Positions 11,304-22,291 of a DNA stretch of 64,000 bases are shown piece after piece. Positions within the stretch are counted from its first letter, which is position 1, and each line of letters starts with the position of its first letter. The DNA is from Candidatus Thioglobus sp. MED-G25 (GTDB lineage Bacteria; Pseudomonadota; Gammaproteobacteria; Arenicellales; UBA868). The position numbers and the translations under genes were made by a program. The DNA is taken from the NCBI GenBank assembly GCA_002456995.1, contig NTKC01000008.1:19488-83487 (forward strand). The letters run 5' to 3'. The notes below the pieces were generated by a model, which saw nothing but the letters and a program-made list of their open reading frames with translations, was not told where the DNA came from and searched no databases.

Positions 11304-12092
11304 ATGAAGACTGTGACCTGGGAAATTGACGACCGCGGTGTTGTTCACCTGACTTTAAACCGTCCGGCGGTACACAATGCTTTCAACGATGAATTGATTA
11401 TGGAGTTAACAGGCTCATTGGAAAAGTCAGCTGGCGAGGCTGGAATAAGAGCGCTCGTGCTCAGTGGAAAAGGAAAGAGTTTTTCCGCGGGGGCCGATCT
11501 AAATTGGATGCATCGTGCTGCGGATTATAGCCCTGAAGAAAATCAGGCGGACGCTGACAGACTGGCAGTCATGCTGCATACACTAGACAACTTTCCGGTG
11601 CCGACAGTCGTCGTGGTTAACGGTGCCGCATTCGGGGGAGGAGTCGGACTCGTTGCATCCTGTGACATCGCGCTGGCTTCAGACCGCGCCCTATTCTCCT
11701 TGTCGGAAGTCCGGTTAGGGCTGATACCCGCGACTATCAGCCCTTTCGTCGTTAACGCCATTGGCCAGCGCTCAGCCCGTCGTTATTTCCTAACGGGTGA
11801 GCGATTTGACGCAGCAACAGCGGCCCGAATCGGTCTGATCCACGATGTTGTTCCAGATTCAGACCTCGCTGAGGCGACTGACGCCATGATTAAGCAAATT
11901 CTGGTTGGCGGGCCTCAGTCTCAGATTGCTGCCAAAGCACTACTGTCACGCCTACGTGACAAGAACGATGAAGAAGACTCTGTAATCTGGACCGCCAGGC
12001 TGATTGCTGAAATTAGGGCCACGGATGAAGCCAAAAGCGGAATCAGTGCATTCCTCAATAAAACGCCTCCGCCCTGGCACTCCAAGCCCTGA
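11304..12092 (+). CDS. liuC: Enoyl-CoA hydratase / methylglutaconyl-CoA hydratase
   Basis: Crotonase fold (FSAGADLNWM, NGAAFGGGVGLVASCDIALAS); between the MCC subunits. Confidence 0.9.
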   Translation: MKTVTWEIDDRGVVHLTLNRPAVHNAFNDELIMELTGSLEKSAGEAGIRALVLSGKGKSFSAGADLNWMHRAADYSPEENQADADRLAVMLHTLDNFPVPTVVVVNGAAFGGGVGLVASCDIALASDRALFSLSEVRLGLIPATISPFVVNAIGQRSARRYFLTGERFDAATAARIGLIHDVVPDSDLAEATDAMIKQILVGGPQSQIAAKALLSRLRDKNDEEDSVIWTARLIAEIRATDEAKSGISAFLNKTPPPWHSKP

Positions 12093-14098
12093 TGCTACAT
12101 ACCGTTCTGGTCGCCAATCGGGGGGAAATTGCCTGCCGAATCATCCAAACTGCAAAACGCGTTGGACTTCGGACTGTCGCCGTTTATTCTGAGGCCGACA
12201 TTCGTGCCCGACACGTGGAGATGGCTGACGAGGCGATCAACATCGGGCCAGCGCCAGTTGCGGAAAGCTACCTGAACCCTAACCGTATTCTTGATGCGGC
12301 GAGGTCATCGGCCAGCGATACGATTCATCCTGGCTATGGATTCCTGTCAGAAAATGCCGCTTTCGCACGCGACTGTGAAACTGCCGGCATGATATTCGTC
12401 GGCCCCCATGTTCACACCATTGAAACGATGAGCGACAAGGCCCAAGCCAGACAAGTCGCTGAGCAAGCTGGTGTGCCGGTACTGGCCGGAATCCGCAGTG
12501 AAGACCAGTCAGTCGCGGGTCTTGTCTCAACTGGATCCATACTGGGTTTTCCGCTGATCATCAAACCAGTATCCGGTGGCGGGGGCAAAGGTATGCATGT
12601 TGCACGTACACCTGCCGAACTCCAAGTGCTTATTCCAACCAGTCAACGGGAAGCACAAACAGCTTTTGGCGACGAACGTCTCCTTCTTGAACGATACCTA
12701 GATCAACCACGCCATATCGAAGTCCAGATATTCGGAGATCAACACGGCAACGTAGTTCACATGTTCGAGCGCGACTGCTCTCTTCAACGGCGGCACCAGA
12801 AAGTCATTGAAGAGGCCCCAGCTCAGAACTTGCGACCGGAACTCCGCTCGCAATTAACCGAGGCGGCTGTCGCTATCGCAAAAGCGATCAGTTACTGCGG
12901 AGCAGGTACCGTGGAATTTCTGGTCAGTGGTGATGAGTTTTTCTTTATGGAGATGAATACCCGACTCCAGGTCGAACATCCAGTAACTGAAATGATCACT
13001 GGAATCGATCTCGTTGAATGGCAATTTAAGGTTGCTGCAGGTGAACACCTACCCTGTAAACAAAATCAGATTCTGTGCTTGGGGCATTCAGTAGAGGCAA
13101 GGCTGTATGCCGAGGAAATCCAGAACGGATTTCTGCCCAGTGCTGGTGATTTGTTGTGGCTGCGCTTTCCGCCAAACAACAAGCATGTCCGCGTCGACAC
13201 TGGTGTCAAAATGGGCGATACCATCGGTATTTATTACGATCCTATGATCGCTAAACTCATTGTTCACGATTGTGAACCCCGGCGAAGCTGGCAAAGGATG
13301 ACGCAAGCGCTGCAACACTGTGGTGTTGCGGGCCTGGGCACCAATCTGTCTCTGCTGCGTGGGTTATCCAGCCACACGGGGGTTCGGTGCGCCGATACCG
13401 ATACTGAATTTATTGAACGCAATGCCAATGAATTCGTGGATACCAACCCCACCGATGTTGATGCGGCAAGTGCGCTCGCTGCATTTTACCTTTGGCGAAA
13501 TGATCCATTCTGCCAAAGACACCACCGACGTGGCGACGCCGATTCCCCCTGGTCCGGTGCCAGTGGTTGGCGATTGAATTTACCGCCAGAGCTGCGATTC
13601 AACTTCGAGATCGACGGCATTGCCCGAGAAGTGGTTGCAAAGGCCAACGGCAATACACTTGATAGCCAGATAGAGGACCGTTGCTACCAAGTGTTCGAGT
13701 CGATGACGCCCGGTGAGGACTTGTTTATCGTGCTGGACGGACAGATGCTGCGGGGCACCGCGTTTATGTCCGGCCACAATCTTTTAGTCGGCGTTAACGG
13801 CCTGTTCTTCACCGTGACCGATTCCCAGAGCGCCCAGTCAAGTCAGATTGACCAGAATTCGGGAACTGTCCAAGCAACAATGACCGGCCGAGTTATCCAA
13901 ATCCTGGCAAAACCAGGAGATCAGGTGGTCAAGGGAGATCCTGTAGTCGTTCTGGAAGCCATGAAAATGGAGCACAGCCTGAGAGCGCCTGTGACCGGAC
14001 AGGTACGCACCCTGGACACGAACCTAGACCAACTTGTCGAACAAGGAGTCATCGTGGCTACGATCGATTCAGAGCCTACACCGTTGACCGAGAGTTAA
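12092..14098 (+). CDS. liuD: Methylcrotonoyl-CoA carboxylase, biotin carboxylase/BCCP (alpha) subunit
   Basis: Biotin carboxylase domain plus C-terminal biotinyl motif VLEAMKMEHSL. Confidence 0.95.
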   Translation: MLHTVLVANRGEIACRIIQTAKRVGLRTVAVYSEADIRARHVEMADEAINIGPAPVAESYLNPNRILDAARSSASDTIHPGYGFLSENAAFARDCETAGMIFVGPHVHTIETMSDKAQARQVAEQAGVPVLAGIRSEDQSVAGLVSTGSILGFPLIIKPVSGGGGKGMHVARTPAELQVLIPTSQREAQTAFGDERLLLERYLDQPRHIEVQIFGDQHGNVVHMFERDCSLQRRHQKVIEEAPAQNLRPELRSQLTEAAVAIAKAISYCGAGTVEFLVSGDEFFFMEMNTRLQVEHPVTEMITGIDLVEWQFKVAAGEHLPCKQNQILCLGHSVEARLYAEEIQNGFLPSAGDLLWLRFPPNNKHVRVDTGVKMGDTIGIYYDPMIAKLIVHDCEPRRSWQRMTQALQHCGVAGLGTNLSLLRGLSSHTGVRCADTDTEFIERNANEFVDTNPTDVDAASALAAFYLWRNDPFCQRHHRRGDADSPWSGASGWRLNLPPELRFNFEIDGIAREVVAKANGNTLDSQIEDRCYQVFESMTPGEDLFIVLDGQMLRGTAFMSGHNLLVGVNGLFFTVTDSQSAQSSQIDQNSGTVQATMTGRVIQILAKPGDQVVKGDPVVVLEAMKMEHSLRAPVTGQVRTLDTNLDQLVEQGVIVATIDSEPTPLTES

Positions 14099-14113
14099 AC
14101 TTTAATTCCTTCT

Positions 14114-15655
14114 TCAGACCATCGCTTCAATCAGCATCGGCCCACTGTTACTAAATCCCGCTGCCAACGCAGTGTTGAACTGCTCGGCTGTATCTACCCT
14201 TATCCCCTCAACCCCCATACCTGCCGCCATCGCAACCCAGTCCAAATAAGGTCTATCGAGATCAAAAATATCGTGTGCAGTCGGTCCAGGCACAGCGCCT
14301 ACATTTCTAAGTTCCCCGTGCAGTACAGCATACGATCGATTATTGAATATGACAGTCGTGACATTGAGATTTTCTCGTGCCTGCGTCCATAACGCCTGTA
14401 CTGTGTACATCGCACTCCCATCACCGGAAAGACACAGCACCGGTCGTTCAGGACAAGCCACAGCGGCACCGGTCGCTTCCGGCAAAGCGCGTCCGATCGC
14501 TCCACCGGTACCGGACAACCAGTCGTGTGGGGGACAGCCTCGAGTAAATGGATGAAGCCCGCGACCTGACGTGATCGACTCATCAGAGACGATCGCGCCT
14601 TCGGGAAGGAAGTGACCGACTGCGGCCCAAACAGCCTCGAGAGTCAGTTCACCGGAAGACAGTTCAGGGCGTTTCGCAGATTCCAAATCAGGCAACGTCG
14701 ACTGTGCACCTACCGAATCACACAGGCGTTCAAGAGCATCCTCAATGTCCTGTTCAGCCGTTGCTAGAACATGGACTTCACAATCCTGTGGAATGAGCAG
14801 GCTTGGCTTGTCTGGATAAGCAAAAAATGCGACCGGTGGCTTCGCGCCAACCAGAATCAAGTGACGGATGCCGTCGAGAACCTTAACTGCCTCGTCAACC
14901 ACGTAGGGAATTCGTTCAATACCGACACGCCCTGCCCCGCGCTCGGTTCTGGCTGACATCAGTTCAGAACGTATTGCTGCGTTACTGTGCACAGAAATCC
15001 GGCTAGCGTTCTCGAGGGTTGGTGCACGCAGTGCCTTTCCACCCAGCAGTAACATAGCGGGCTCACCAGACTGCAGCGCCTGGGTGCAATTTTCTACAGC
15101 GGCCTCACTGGCTGTCTCAGGATTCTCTCGGGTGGGAACTGCGGCAACACCGGCTGCGTCGGTCCAAGCCGTATCAGCCGGTAGAATTAACGTTGAAATG
15201 GCGCCGGGGTGTGTCCGCGCAGCAGCGATCGCCTCGGCTGCATCAGAAGCAACGGATTTTGAATCAGCAGAAGTTCTAACCCAGTCAGAGACAGGGCGTG
15301 CGATACCTTCGATATCGGCGGTCAACGGTGCGTCGTAGGCTACGTGGTAAGTCGCGTGCTCTCCGACAATGTTGACAATCGGCGTTCTGGCTTTTTTGGC
15401 GTTGTGAAGATTTGACAGGCCGTTGCCGAGTCCAGGGCCCAGGTGCAGCAACGTGCCCGCGGGTTTGTCTGACATTCGACCGTAACCATCCGCAGCACCG
15501 GTCACGACGCCTTCAAACAAACAGAGGATGCAACGCATCCCATTAATCTTGTCCAAAGCAGCGCAGAAATGCATCTCTGATGTGCCTGGATTGGTAAAAC
15601 AAACGTCGACGTCACCGGCCAGCAGTGTTCGAACCAGACTTTCAGCACCATTCAT
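14114..15655 (-). CDS. Thiamine-diphosphate-dependent enzyme, acetolactate synthase/benzoylformate decarboxylase-like
   Basis: VCFTNPGTSEMHF, CLFEGVVTGAADGYGRM, TPP motif GDGSAMYTVQALWTQARENLNVTTVIFNN. Confidence 0.85.
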   Translation of the reverse strand: MNGAESLVRTLLAGDVDVCFTNPGTSEMHFCAALDKINGMRCILCLFEGVVTGAADGYGRMSDKPAGTLLHLGPGLGNGLSNLHNAKKARTPIVNIVGEHATYHVAYDAPLTADIEGIARPVSDWVRTSADSKSVASDAAEAIAAARTHPGAISTLILPADTAWTDAAGVAAVPTRENPETASEAAVENCTQALQSGEPAMLLLGGKALRAPTLENASRISVHSNAAIRSELMSARTERGAGRVGIERIPYVVDEAVKVLDGIRHLILVGAKPPVAFFAYPDKPSLLIPQDCEVHVLATAEQDIEDALERLCDSVGAQSTLPDLESAKRPELSSGELTLEAVWAAVGHFLPEGAIVSDESITSGRGLHPFTRGCPPHDWLSGTGGAIGRALPEATGAAVACPERPVLCLSGDGSAMYTVQALWTQARENLNVTTVIFNNRSYAVLHGELRNVGAVPGPTAHDIFDLDRPYLDWVAMAAGMGVEGIRVDTAEQFNTALAAGFSNSGPMLIEAMV

Positions 15656-15821
15656 TGCAGTTCCCTTAATAATCGTTGTACAACACCGTAGTGAAAATTT
15701 ACAGGCTATATCGCTTCAGGCCCTAGGCCGGTCAGTCTACCTTGATAAACTGAGTCACGAAATAGGCATCTATATAAAACTCTCTGAACAACTCACCCTC
15801 AATCACAACCGAAATGCTTTA

Positions 15822-16877
15822 TCAGTGGCGAACCGCGTAGAAAATCGTCATCTGACTCTTAAGCTCAAGTACTTCAAAACCATTAAAGCCGGCCTGCTTC
15901 ACCAACGACTCCATGCCCGATGGGCCAAGACACGTTCCAAGGCCAGGACCGCCAGCAGCTAACGACTGCGTCATACAGTGAAACACACTCATGCCGTAGT
16001 ACAACGCGCCAATAGGATTAATATTCTCAGTGAGGCTGTCCGCGACCTTCGGTTCAATTATGAACACTGTCCCATCAGCACTGAGCAATTCGCATAGTTT
16101 CTTCAGCACCCCCACAGGATCTGTCAGATCATGAATACAGTCACAAGTGGTGATCAAATCAAATTGCCGCCCGGGTTCGAGATCCGAAAACGTACCCTGA
16201 ACAAAATTAAGATTACCGGTAAGCCCTGCATCCTGGGCATTTTTGCAAGCCTGCTCGATCGACGCTGGGTCAATGTCCAGACCGATGAACTGTGATTTAG
16301 GAAAAGCGTCGGCCATCGTAAGCGTTGCGTGTCCCGTACCACAACCAAAATCAAGCACACGCCCTCCTGCGGTTAGCTTTTCGTACACTGTCGGCATTGA
16401 TTTCAACCAATAGCTGACAAAACGCTGCTCGTACAGCCCCCGGTTCATCAGGTCTATAGCCAGTATCCCGTCCTGCCCATAATCCTCGAACGGAACACCG
16501 CCGCCATTGATAAAAGCATCCGACACTCTGGGTGCAACGCTCAACATCATTGGTAATGAGTGGAGTAATCCTCCCATATAGTGATCGGTTCCTTCAGAAG
16601 CCAGAAGAAAACCGAGTTCATCAGGCAGTTCAAACGTGTCATTATCCACGTCGTATTGGAGATATTCGGCACACACCATCCCTTTCAGCCACTCTTCAAC
16701 ATAGCGCGGCTGCAAACCGCTTTTTTCAATGACATTCTCCATCGTCATTGGTCCTTGACCGGAAAGAGTCTGAAACAGGCCGGTCTGCGCGCCCACATAT
16801 GCAAGGCCAGCTGCCATACCGCCGGATAAGTCCCTCATCACCTTGCCTGCGAATTCTTTGATTTTCTCTTTTTCCAT
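15822..16877 (-). CDS. Class I SAM-dependent methyltransferase with N-terminal helix-turn-helix-like domain
   Basis: VLDFGCGTGHATLTMADAFPKSQFIGLDIDPASIEQA; N-terminal METxTGLFQTL-like segment (AYVGAQTGLFQTLSGQGPMTMENVIEKSGLQPRYVEEWL). Confidence 0.85.
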   Translation of the reverse strand: MEKEKIKEFAGKVMRDLSGGMAAGLAYVGAQTGLFQTLSGQGPMTMENVIEKSGLQPRYVEEWLKGMVCAEYLQYDVDNDTFELPDELGFLLASEGTDHYMGGLLHSLPMMLSVAPRVSDAFINGGGVPFEDYGQDGILAIDLMNRGLYEQRFVSYWLKSMPTVYEKLTAGGRVLDFGCGTGHATLTMADAFPKSQFIGLDIDPASIEQACKNAQDAGLTGNLNFVQGTFSDLEPGRQFDLITTCDCIHDLTDPVGVLKKLCELLSADGTVFIIEPKVADSLTENINPIGALYYGMSVFHCMTQSLAAGGPGLGTCLGPSGMESLVKQAGFNGFEVLELKSQMTIFYAVRH

Positions 16878-16905
16878 CGGTAATCTCCCAGCTACTGAAA
16901 CCTTC

Positions 16906-16954
16906 ATTGGTCAGGTGTACACCCCCGCTACACAGTGGATGATACCTGACCAAT
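16906..16954 (-). repeat. Inverted repeat, 11-bp perfect arms, upstream of the methyltransferase
   Basis: ATTGGTCAGGT (16906-16916) and ACCTGACCAAT (16944-16954), 27-bp spacer. Confidence 0.8.
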
Positions 16955-17084
16955 TCTACGCGGGTGAAGCAATATCCTGCTGTTTAACCCTTTCTGGAAA
17001 CGGGTTGAATCGGTGGACGCTATAACACCATTACGCCAGGCAGCACGGTACAATATTATTTTGTTGTCCAACTTAAGGTAAACC

Positions 17085-18314
17085 ATGCTTGAATCCAGCC
17101 GCATTGTGCGCCGAACCACCCGGCAGGTTCGTATAGGGGGTATCAGGGTCGGAGGGGATGCGCCCATTGTCGTACAGTCGATGACCAATACCGATACCAC
17201 CGACAGTGCGGCAACCGCTGAACAAGTCATTCAACTGGCTGAAGCAGGATCGGAACTCGTCCGCATTACGGTCAACACAGACCAAGCAGCATCGGCCGTT
17301 GAAGACATTCGTAAACGGCTTGATGCAGCAGGCTGCACAGTGCCACTGGTGGGTGACTTCCACTACAACGGTCACAAACTTCTGGCCAAATTCCCAGCGT
17401 GTGCAGAAATCCTTGCCAAATACCGCATCAATCCCGGCAACGTGGGTCGGGGTGATCGTCACGACAGCCAGTTCAGACAAATGATCCAAATTGCCTGCCG
17501 CTACGAAAAACCGATTCGCATCGGAGTTAATTGGGGATCTCTGGATCAGAATCTTCTTGCACAGCAGCTTGACGAAAACGCTGCCCAGCCAACCCCAAAA
17601 TCACTCGCGGAAGTCACCCGAGATGCACTGGTAGAATCTGCTGTGCAAAGCGCTGAATTTGCCGTACGCGAGGGACTGACACACGATGCCATCATCCTCT
17701 CATGCAAAGTCAGTCGGGTGCAGGACCTCATTTCAGTGTACCGAGATCTCTCCGAGCGAAGCGACATGTCGCTGCATTTAGGGCTGACTGAAGCTGGCAT
17801 GGGCGATAAAGGTATCATCGCCTCTTCAGCTGCTCTGTCCATCCTGCTCCAGGAAGGAATTGGCGACACCATCCGGATGTCACTGACACCAGAACCAGGA
17901 GGTGATCGCACGCGCGAAGTCCGCGTCGCACAGGATCTGCTGCAGAGCATGGGTCTTCGTTCCTTTAGCCCGCAGGTCATAGCCTGTCCCGGGTGTGGCA
18001 GGACAACCAGCGACTTCTTTCAGCACCTGGCAAATCAGGTGCAGACTCACCTCAAACAGCAGATGCCTGTGTGGCGCCTACAATATCCCGGGGTAGAGTC
18101 ACTCTCTGTGGCAGTCATGGGCTGTGTGGTCAATGGGCCCGGCGAGAGCCGCCATGCCGATATCGGAATTAGTCTTCCCGGCAGTGGCGAACATCCTGTC
18201 GCGCCGGTTTACGAGGATGGGGAGAAAACAGTCACCCTCCGTGGCGACGACATCGCCGCTCAATTCCTAGCGCGGGTGGAAAACTATATTCAAAATCGGT
18301 TTGCAGACAACTGA
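17085..18314 (+). CDS. ispG: 4-hydroxy-3-methylbut-2-en-1-yl diphosphate synthase
   Basis: [41 protein letters not shown] and [20 protein letters not shown]. Confidence 0.97.
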   Translation: MLESSRIVRRTTRQVRIGGIRVGGDAPIVVQSMTNTDTTDSAATAEQVIQLAEAGSELVRITVNTDQAASAVEDIRKRLDAAGCTVPLVGDFHYNGHKLLAKFPACAEILAKYRINPGNVGRGDRHDSQFRQMIQIACRYEKPIRIGVNWGSLDQNLLAQQLDENAAQPTPKSLAEVTRDALVESAVQSAEFAVREGLTHDAIILSCKVSRVQDLISVYRDLSERSDMSLHLGLTEAGMGDKGIIASSAALSILLQEGIGDTIRMSLTPEPGGDRTREVRVAQDLLQSMGLRSFSPQVIACPGCGRTTSDFFQHLANQVQTHLKQQMPVWRLQYPGVESLSVAVMGCVVNGPGESRHADIGISLPGSGEHPVAPVYEDGEKTVTLRGDDIAAQFLARVENYIQNRFADN

Positions 18315-18345
18315 TCCTGCCGTACAGATCCGCCGATCAGACAAC

Positions 18346-19572
18346 TTACGTGTTATCCCGGTCCATTGACCGGAACACCAATGTCGAGTTGGTGCCACCA
18401 AAACCGAAACTGTTTGACATCACCACGCTCAAACCTGCATTTTCCTGGCAGGTCAGCACAATTGGGAATCCGTCGGCCTCGGAGTCGAGCGTGGAAATAT
18501 TAGCAGACCCTGCTATAAAGTCACCGTCAAGCATCAGCAACGAATAGACCGCTTCGTTAACACCCGCTGCGCCAAGCGCATGCCCCGTAAGAGACTTTGT
18601 CGCACTGATGGGTGGTATCTGGTCGCCGAACACTTCTGCAATAGCATTGAGTTCCCGAATATCGCCAACCGGTGTACTGGTTCCATGGGTATTCACATAA
18701 TCAACAGATTCTTCAACCCCTTCTAATGCCTGGCGCATGCACCGAACCGCGCCTTCTCCTGAGGGTTGTACCATGTCAAAACCATCAGAAGTTGCACCAT
18801 ATCCTACCAGCTCAGCATAGATTTTTGCTCCGCGTTTTACTGCGTGTTCGAGTTCCTCCATAACCAATACACCACCACCACCCGAAATCACGAAGCCGTC
18901 CCTGTGGGCATCATAGGCTCGCGAGGCGCTCTGTGGGTGGTCGTTGTACTTTGATGACAGAGCACCCATGGCATCAAAAAGTACTGTCGTTGACCAATGA
19001 AGTTCCTCACCACCACCGGCAAATACGACGTCCTGTTTGCCAAGCTGAATCAATTCCGCCGCATTTCCAATACAGTGAGCGCTGGTTGCACAGGCTGAAC
19101 TGATCGAATATGACACGCCTTTGATTTTGAATGCCGTCCCTAAACATGCTGCCGTACTGCTGGCCATAGTTCGCGTCACCATATAGGGCCCCACCCGTTT
19201 TACGCCCTTCGCCCGAAGCGAGTCCACCGCCTCGACAATATTTTCAGGTGACCCGCCGCCCGAGCCTACGACTAACCCCGTTCTCGGATTCGATATCATG
19301 CCATCTTCTAGGCCCGAATCTTCCAGGGCATCACGCATTGCCAAATAGTTGTAGGCTGCGGCATCGCCCATAAACCGTTTTACCTTTCGGTCTATTTCTG
19401 CCGTCAAATCAATATCGATACTGCCGCAGACCTTCGATCGGAAACCGAGTTCTTCATATTCTTCACTGTAGCTAATTCCGGAACTGCCTTGTCGAAGAGC
19501 AGCTGTGACTGCCTGGCGACTGACCCCGATACTCGAAATTATGCCTACACCGGTCACGACCACCCGTCTCAT
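18346..19572 (-). CDS. fabB: Beta-ketoacyl-ACP synthase I
   Basis: [59 protein letters not shown]; overlaps fabA by 4 bp. Confidence 0.96.
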   Translation of the reverse strand: MRRVVVTGVGIISSIGVSRQAVTAALRQGSSGISYSEEYEELGFRSKVCGSIDIDLTAEIDRKVKRFMGDAAAYNYLAMRDALEDSGLEDGMISNPRTGLVVGSGGGSPENIVEAVDSLRAKGVKRVGPYMVTRTMASSTAACLGTAFKIKGVSYSISSACATSAHCIGNAAELIQLGKQDVVFAGGGEELHWSTTVLFDAMGALSSKYNDHPQSASRAYDAHRDGFVISGGGGVLVMEELEHAVKRGAKIYAELVGYGATSDGFDMVQPSGEGAVRCMRQALEGVEESVDYVNTHGTSTPVGDIRELNAIAEVFGDQIPPISATKSLTGHALGAAGVNEAVYSLLMLDGDFIAGSANISTLDSEADGFPIVLTCQENAGLSVVMSNSFGFGGTNSTLVFRSMDRDNT

Positions 19573-20099
19573 ATTTCACCTCCAGTTTGAGAGCCGACGA
19601 ATAAGCCAACGCGGAGATCTTTACTGGTATAGATAACCTTTCCGTCGGCCTCGACTTGGCCATCTGCAATACCCATGAAAAGTTTTCTCATCACTACCCT
19701 CTTCAGCGACAGATGATAACGCACTAATTTACAGTCCGGCGTCACTTGCCCAGTAAAGCGTATTTCTCCCGACCCTAGCGCACGACCGTGTCCTAGCCCT
19801 CCCTTCCAACCGAGGAAAAAGCCCACCAATTGCCAGAGGGCATCGACTCCCAGACAACCTGGCATCACAGGGTCATTTTCAAAGTGACACGCGAAGAACC
19901 ACTGTTCCGGGTTAATGTCGAGTTCAGCGATTACCTCACCCCGACCATAAGCGCCTCCTTTGTCAGAAATATGTGTAATACGATCAAACATCAACATAGG
20001 AGGTAAAGGTAACTGTGCGTTGCCATCACCAAACATCTGGCCGTGGCCACAAGCCAGCAATTCGGCTTGCTGATAGGAGTTCTGTTGCTCGAAATTCAT
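19569..20099 (-). CDS. fabA: 3-hydroxydecanoyl-ACP dehydratase/isomerase
   Basis: [56 protein letters not shown]. Confidence 0.96.
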   Translation of the reverse strand: MNFEQQNSYQQAELLACGHGQMFGDGNAQLPLPPMLMFDRITHISDKGGAYGRGEVIAELDINPEQWFFACHFENDPVMPGCLGVDALWQLVGFFLGWKGGLGHGRALGSGEIRFTGQVTPDCKLVRYHLSLKRVVMRKLFMGIADGQVEADGKVIYTSKDLRVGLFVGSQTGGEI

Positions 20100-20204
20100 T
20101 CGTCGACTCGTTGGCTAATCACTCAGCATACCAAAAACAATTCGGAACATCCGAAAAGTTGATGAGGATTATATCGCGGCCCAGTACCAAGCTGAGCGGA
20201 CAGA

Positions 20205-20861
20205 TTAACCCTCAACCACGATAAGATGAAGTCTACGCGGGCCGTGAGCACCATACTGGACCGTCTGTTCGACGTCTGCTGTCTTTGACGGTCCGGTAAT
20301 CAGGTTCACTACGCGGGGCAATCCGTCTGGCAACGCACGCAGTCGCGTCCAAACATCTTCTTGGTGTCTCACAATTAAGGTCGAATCTAAAATAATAATA
20401 TGGTCATCGGGCAGGAAATTGTGGGAAGTCCACCGCTTTTCTCCGCTGAGGAGCACTAGAGTGCCTGTCTCGGCAATACCGGCGTAAGCTTCGCTGATTG
20501 CTACCGAATCTTCGACTGTTGCTGGGCGCTTCTCGACGGACATTTCACTGGGCCACAACACCGCATCCAATAGTTCACCCTGCCCGACCAGAAGTTCGAT
20601 AGGAATTTCTTTGGTCGTCAAGTGGCGCAGAATTGCAGACGGCACTTCAGCCAGGCCCTGTACCCGTTCGTAAGTACCATGGACCGCAGCATGCTTGTCA
20701 CAAAATCGCCGTATCAGTGGATCTTCTACGAGGGGCTGAACGTGGGCTTCTGACGCTGAGATCCGCTTTTCTACCAATTCGACGCGGCTTGCAGAACGTT
20801 GTTCTCCAAGATCCAGAGAGGACCGCACAGCCTGAAGAATTTCACTCCTTGCGCCTGTCAT
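20205..20861 (-). CDS. lutC: LutC/YkgG family protein, lactate utilization
   Basis: ILDSTLIVRHQEDVWTRLRALPDGLPRVVNLITGPSKTADVEQTVQYGAHGPRRLHLIVVEG; adjacent to lutB and lutA. Confidence 0.9.
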   Translation of the reverse strand: MTGARSEILQAVRSSLDLGEQRSASRVELVEKRISASEAHVQPLVEDPLIRRFCDKHAAVHGTYERVQGLAEVPSAILRHLTTKEIPIELLVGQGELLDAVLWPSEMSVEKRPATVEDSVAISEAYAGIAETGTLVLLSGEKRWTSHNFLPDDHIIILDSTLIVRHQEDVWTRLRALPDGLPRVVNLITGPSKTADVEQTVQYGAHGPRRLHLIVVEG

Positions 20862-22291
20862 CTGTCATTGTCTCTTTTGGCCTGCCACTGAACCTGAAAA
20901 GTACGCTTTTCCGGCGCGGCCATATCGCGACCCCCTGTCCATCCACCTGCACCCGGCAGTCTACGTAGGGCACCCTGTACTCTGCCAAATCGGTTCATCA
21001 ACCAGACCGGTAATGCTACGACACCCTGGTAGAGTCTTGGCCGACGTACAAGCCAGGCCCACAACGACAACAGGCGCCTACCCAACCACGGGTTGAGATT
21101 TCGGCGATATTGTTCAAACCTGTGACTTCGGAGCATATCTGACAGTGGAATCCGCACCGGGCACACATCATTACAGCGACCATTTAGGGTACAGGCGTTG
21201 GGTAGATCGTACGACTGCTCAAACCCCTGCATGAGTGGCGAGAGCACTGACCCCATAGGGCCTGGATAGACCCAACCGTAAGCATGGCCCCCGACCGCTG
21301 AATACACTGGACAGTGATTCAAACAAGCACCACAGCGTATACAACGCAACATTGACCGATAACGGCCAGCCAGCATAGCAGATCGACCGTTGTCCAATAG
21401 CACAACATGGTATTCGGTTGGACCTTCGACCTCCCCGTCGCGACGCGGTCCTGAATATAAAGTTGTGTAGGCAGACATCTCCTGGCCAGTGGCACTGCGA
21501 CCCAGGATTCGCAGGAACGTCGAAAGATCATCCAGTGAGGGGATGACCTTCTCGATGCCTGCTGTAATGATCTGAACGCGAGGCAAGGTGCTGGAGAGAT
21601 CTCCGTTTCCCTCATTCGTGACAATGACATTTGCACCAGACTCGGCGATCAAAAAATTAGCGCCGGTAATACCCACATCGGCGCGGGCAAATACGCTGCG
21701 CAATACACTGCGTGCTTCGTTGACGATGGCTTCCCGGCGTGTGACCTGCTCAGAAAATCCATGTCTTTTGTGATTTTTGTAAAACAGTTCGGTGATCTGC
21801 TCTCGAGTCTTATGAATCGCCGGGGCGATGATGTGACTGGGTGACTCACCTGCAAGCTGAATAATATATTCGCCTAGATCAGTTTCGGCGACCTCAATGC
21901 CGGCCTCCTCAAGCACTCTGTTGAGTCCCATCTCTTCGGATACCATCGACTTACCTTTTGCGACGAGTCGGGCATCAGCATCGAGACATATCTTCTTGAC
22001 AATTTGGCAGGCTTCTTCGGCCGTCTGCGCCCAGTGAACATGACCGCCATTCTCGATGGTCTTACGCTCATAGCGTTCCAGATAGAGATCGAGGTGGTTG
22101 AGCACATGATCTTTGATATCCCGAGCTGTATCACGTAGGGAATCAAACTCCGCTAGGTTCTCGATAGAAATCCGCCTTGCACCGACAAAACCACCTTTCG
22201 CCCGGTCCATCGCCTGCTGTAATGCAGGATCAGACAATGCTTCCCGTGCCTTACTCTTAAAGACCGCTGCAGAAGTTGCCGCCTGCGTCAT
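20858..22291 (-). CDS. lutB: LutB/YkgF iron-sulfur protein, lactate utilization
   Basis: Ferredoxin motifs CIRCGACLNHCPVY and CTLNGRCNDVCPVRIPL. Confidence 0.93.
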   Translation of the reverse strand: MTQAATSAAVFKSKAREALSDPALQQAMDRAKGGFVGARRISIENLAEFDSLRDTARDIKDHVLNHLDLYLERYERKTIENGGHVHWAQTAEEACQIVKKICLDADARLVAKGKSMVSEEMGLNRVLEEAGIEVAETDLGEYIIQLAGESPSHIIAPAIHKTREQITELFYKNHKRHGFSEQVTRREAIVNEARSVLRSVFARADVGITGANFLIAESGANVIVTNEGNGDLSSTLPRVQIITAGIEKVIPSLDDLSTFLRILGRSATGQEMSAYTTLYSGPRRDGEVEGPTEYHVVLLDNGRSAMLAGRYRSMLRCIRCGACLNHCPVYSAVGGHAYGWVYPGPMGSVLSPLMQGFEQSYDLPNACTLNGRCNDVCPVRIPLSDMLRSHRFEQYRRNLNPWLGRRLLSLWAWLVRRPRLYQGVVALPVWLMNRFGRVQGALRRLPGAGGWTGGRDMAAPEKRTFQVQWQAKRDNDR

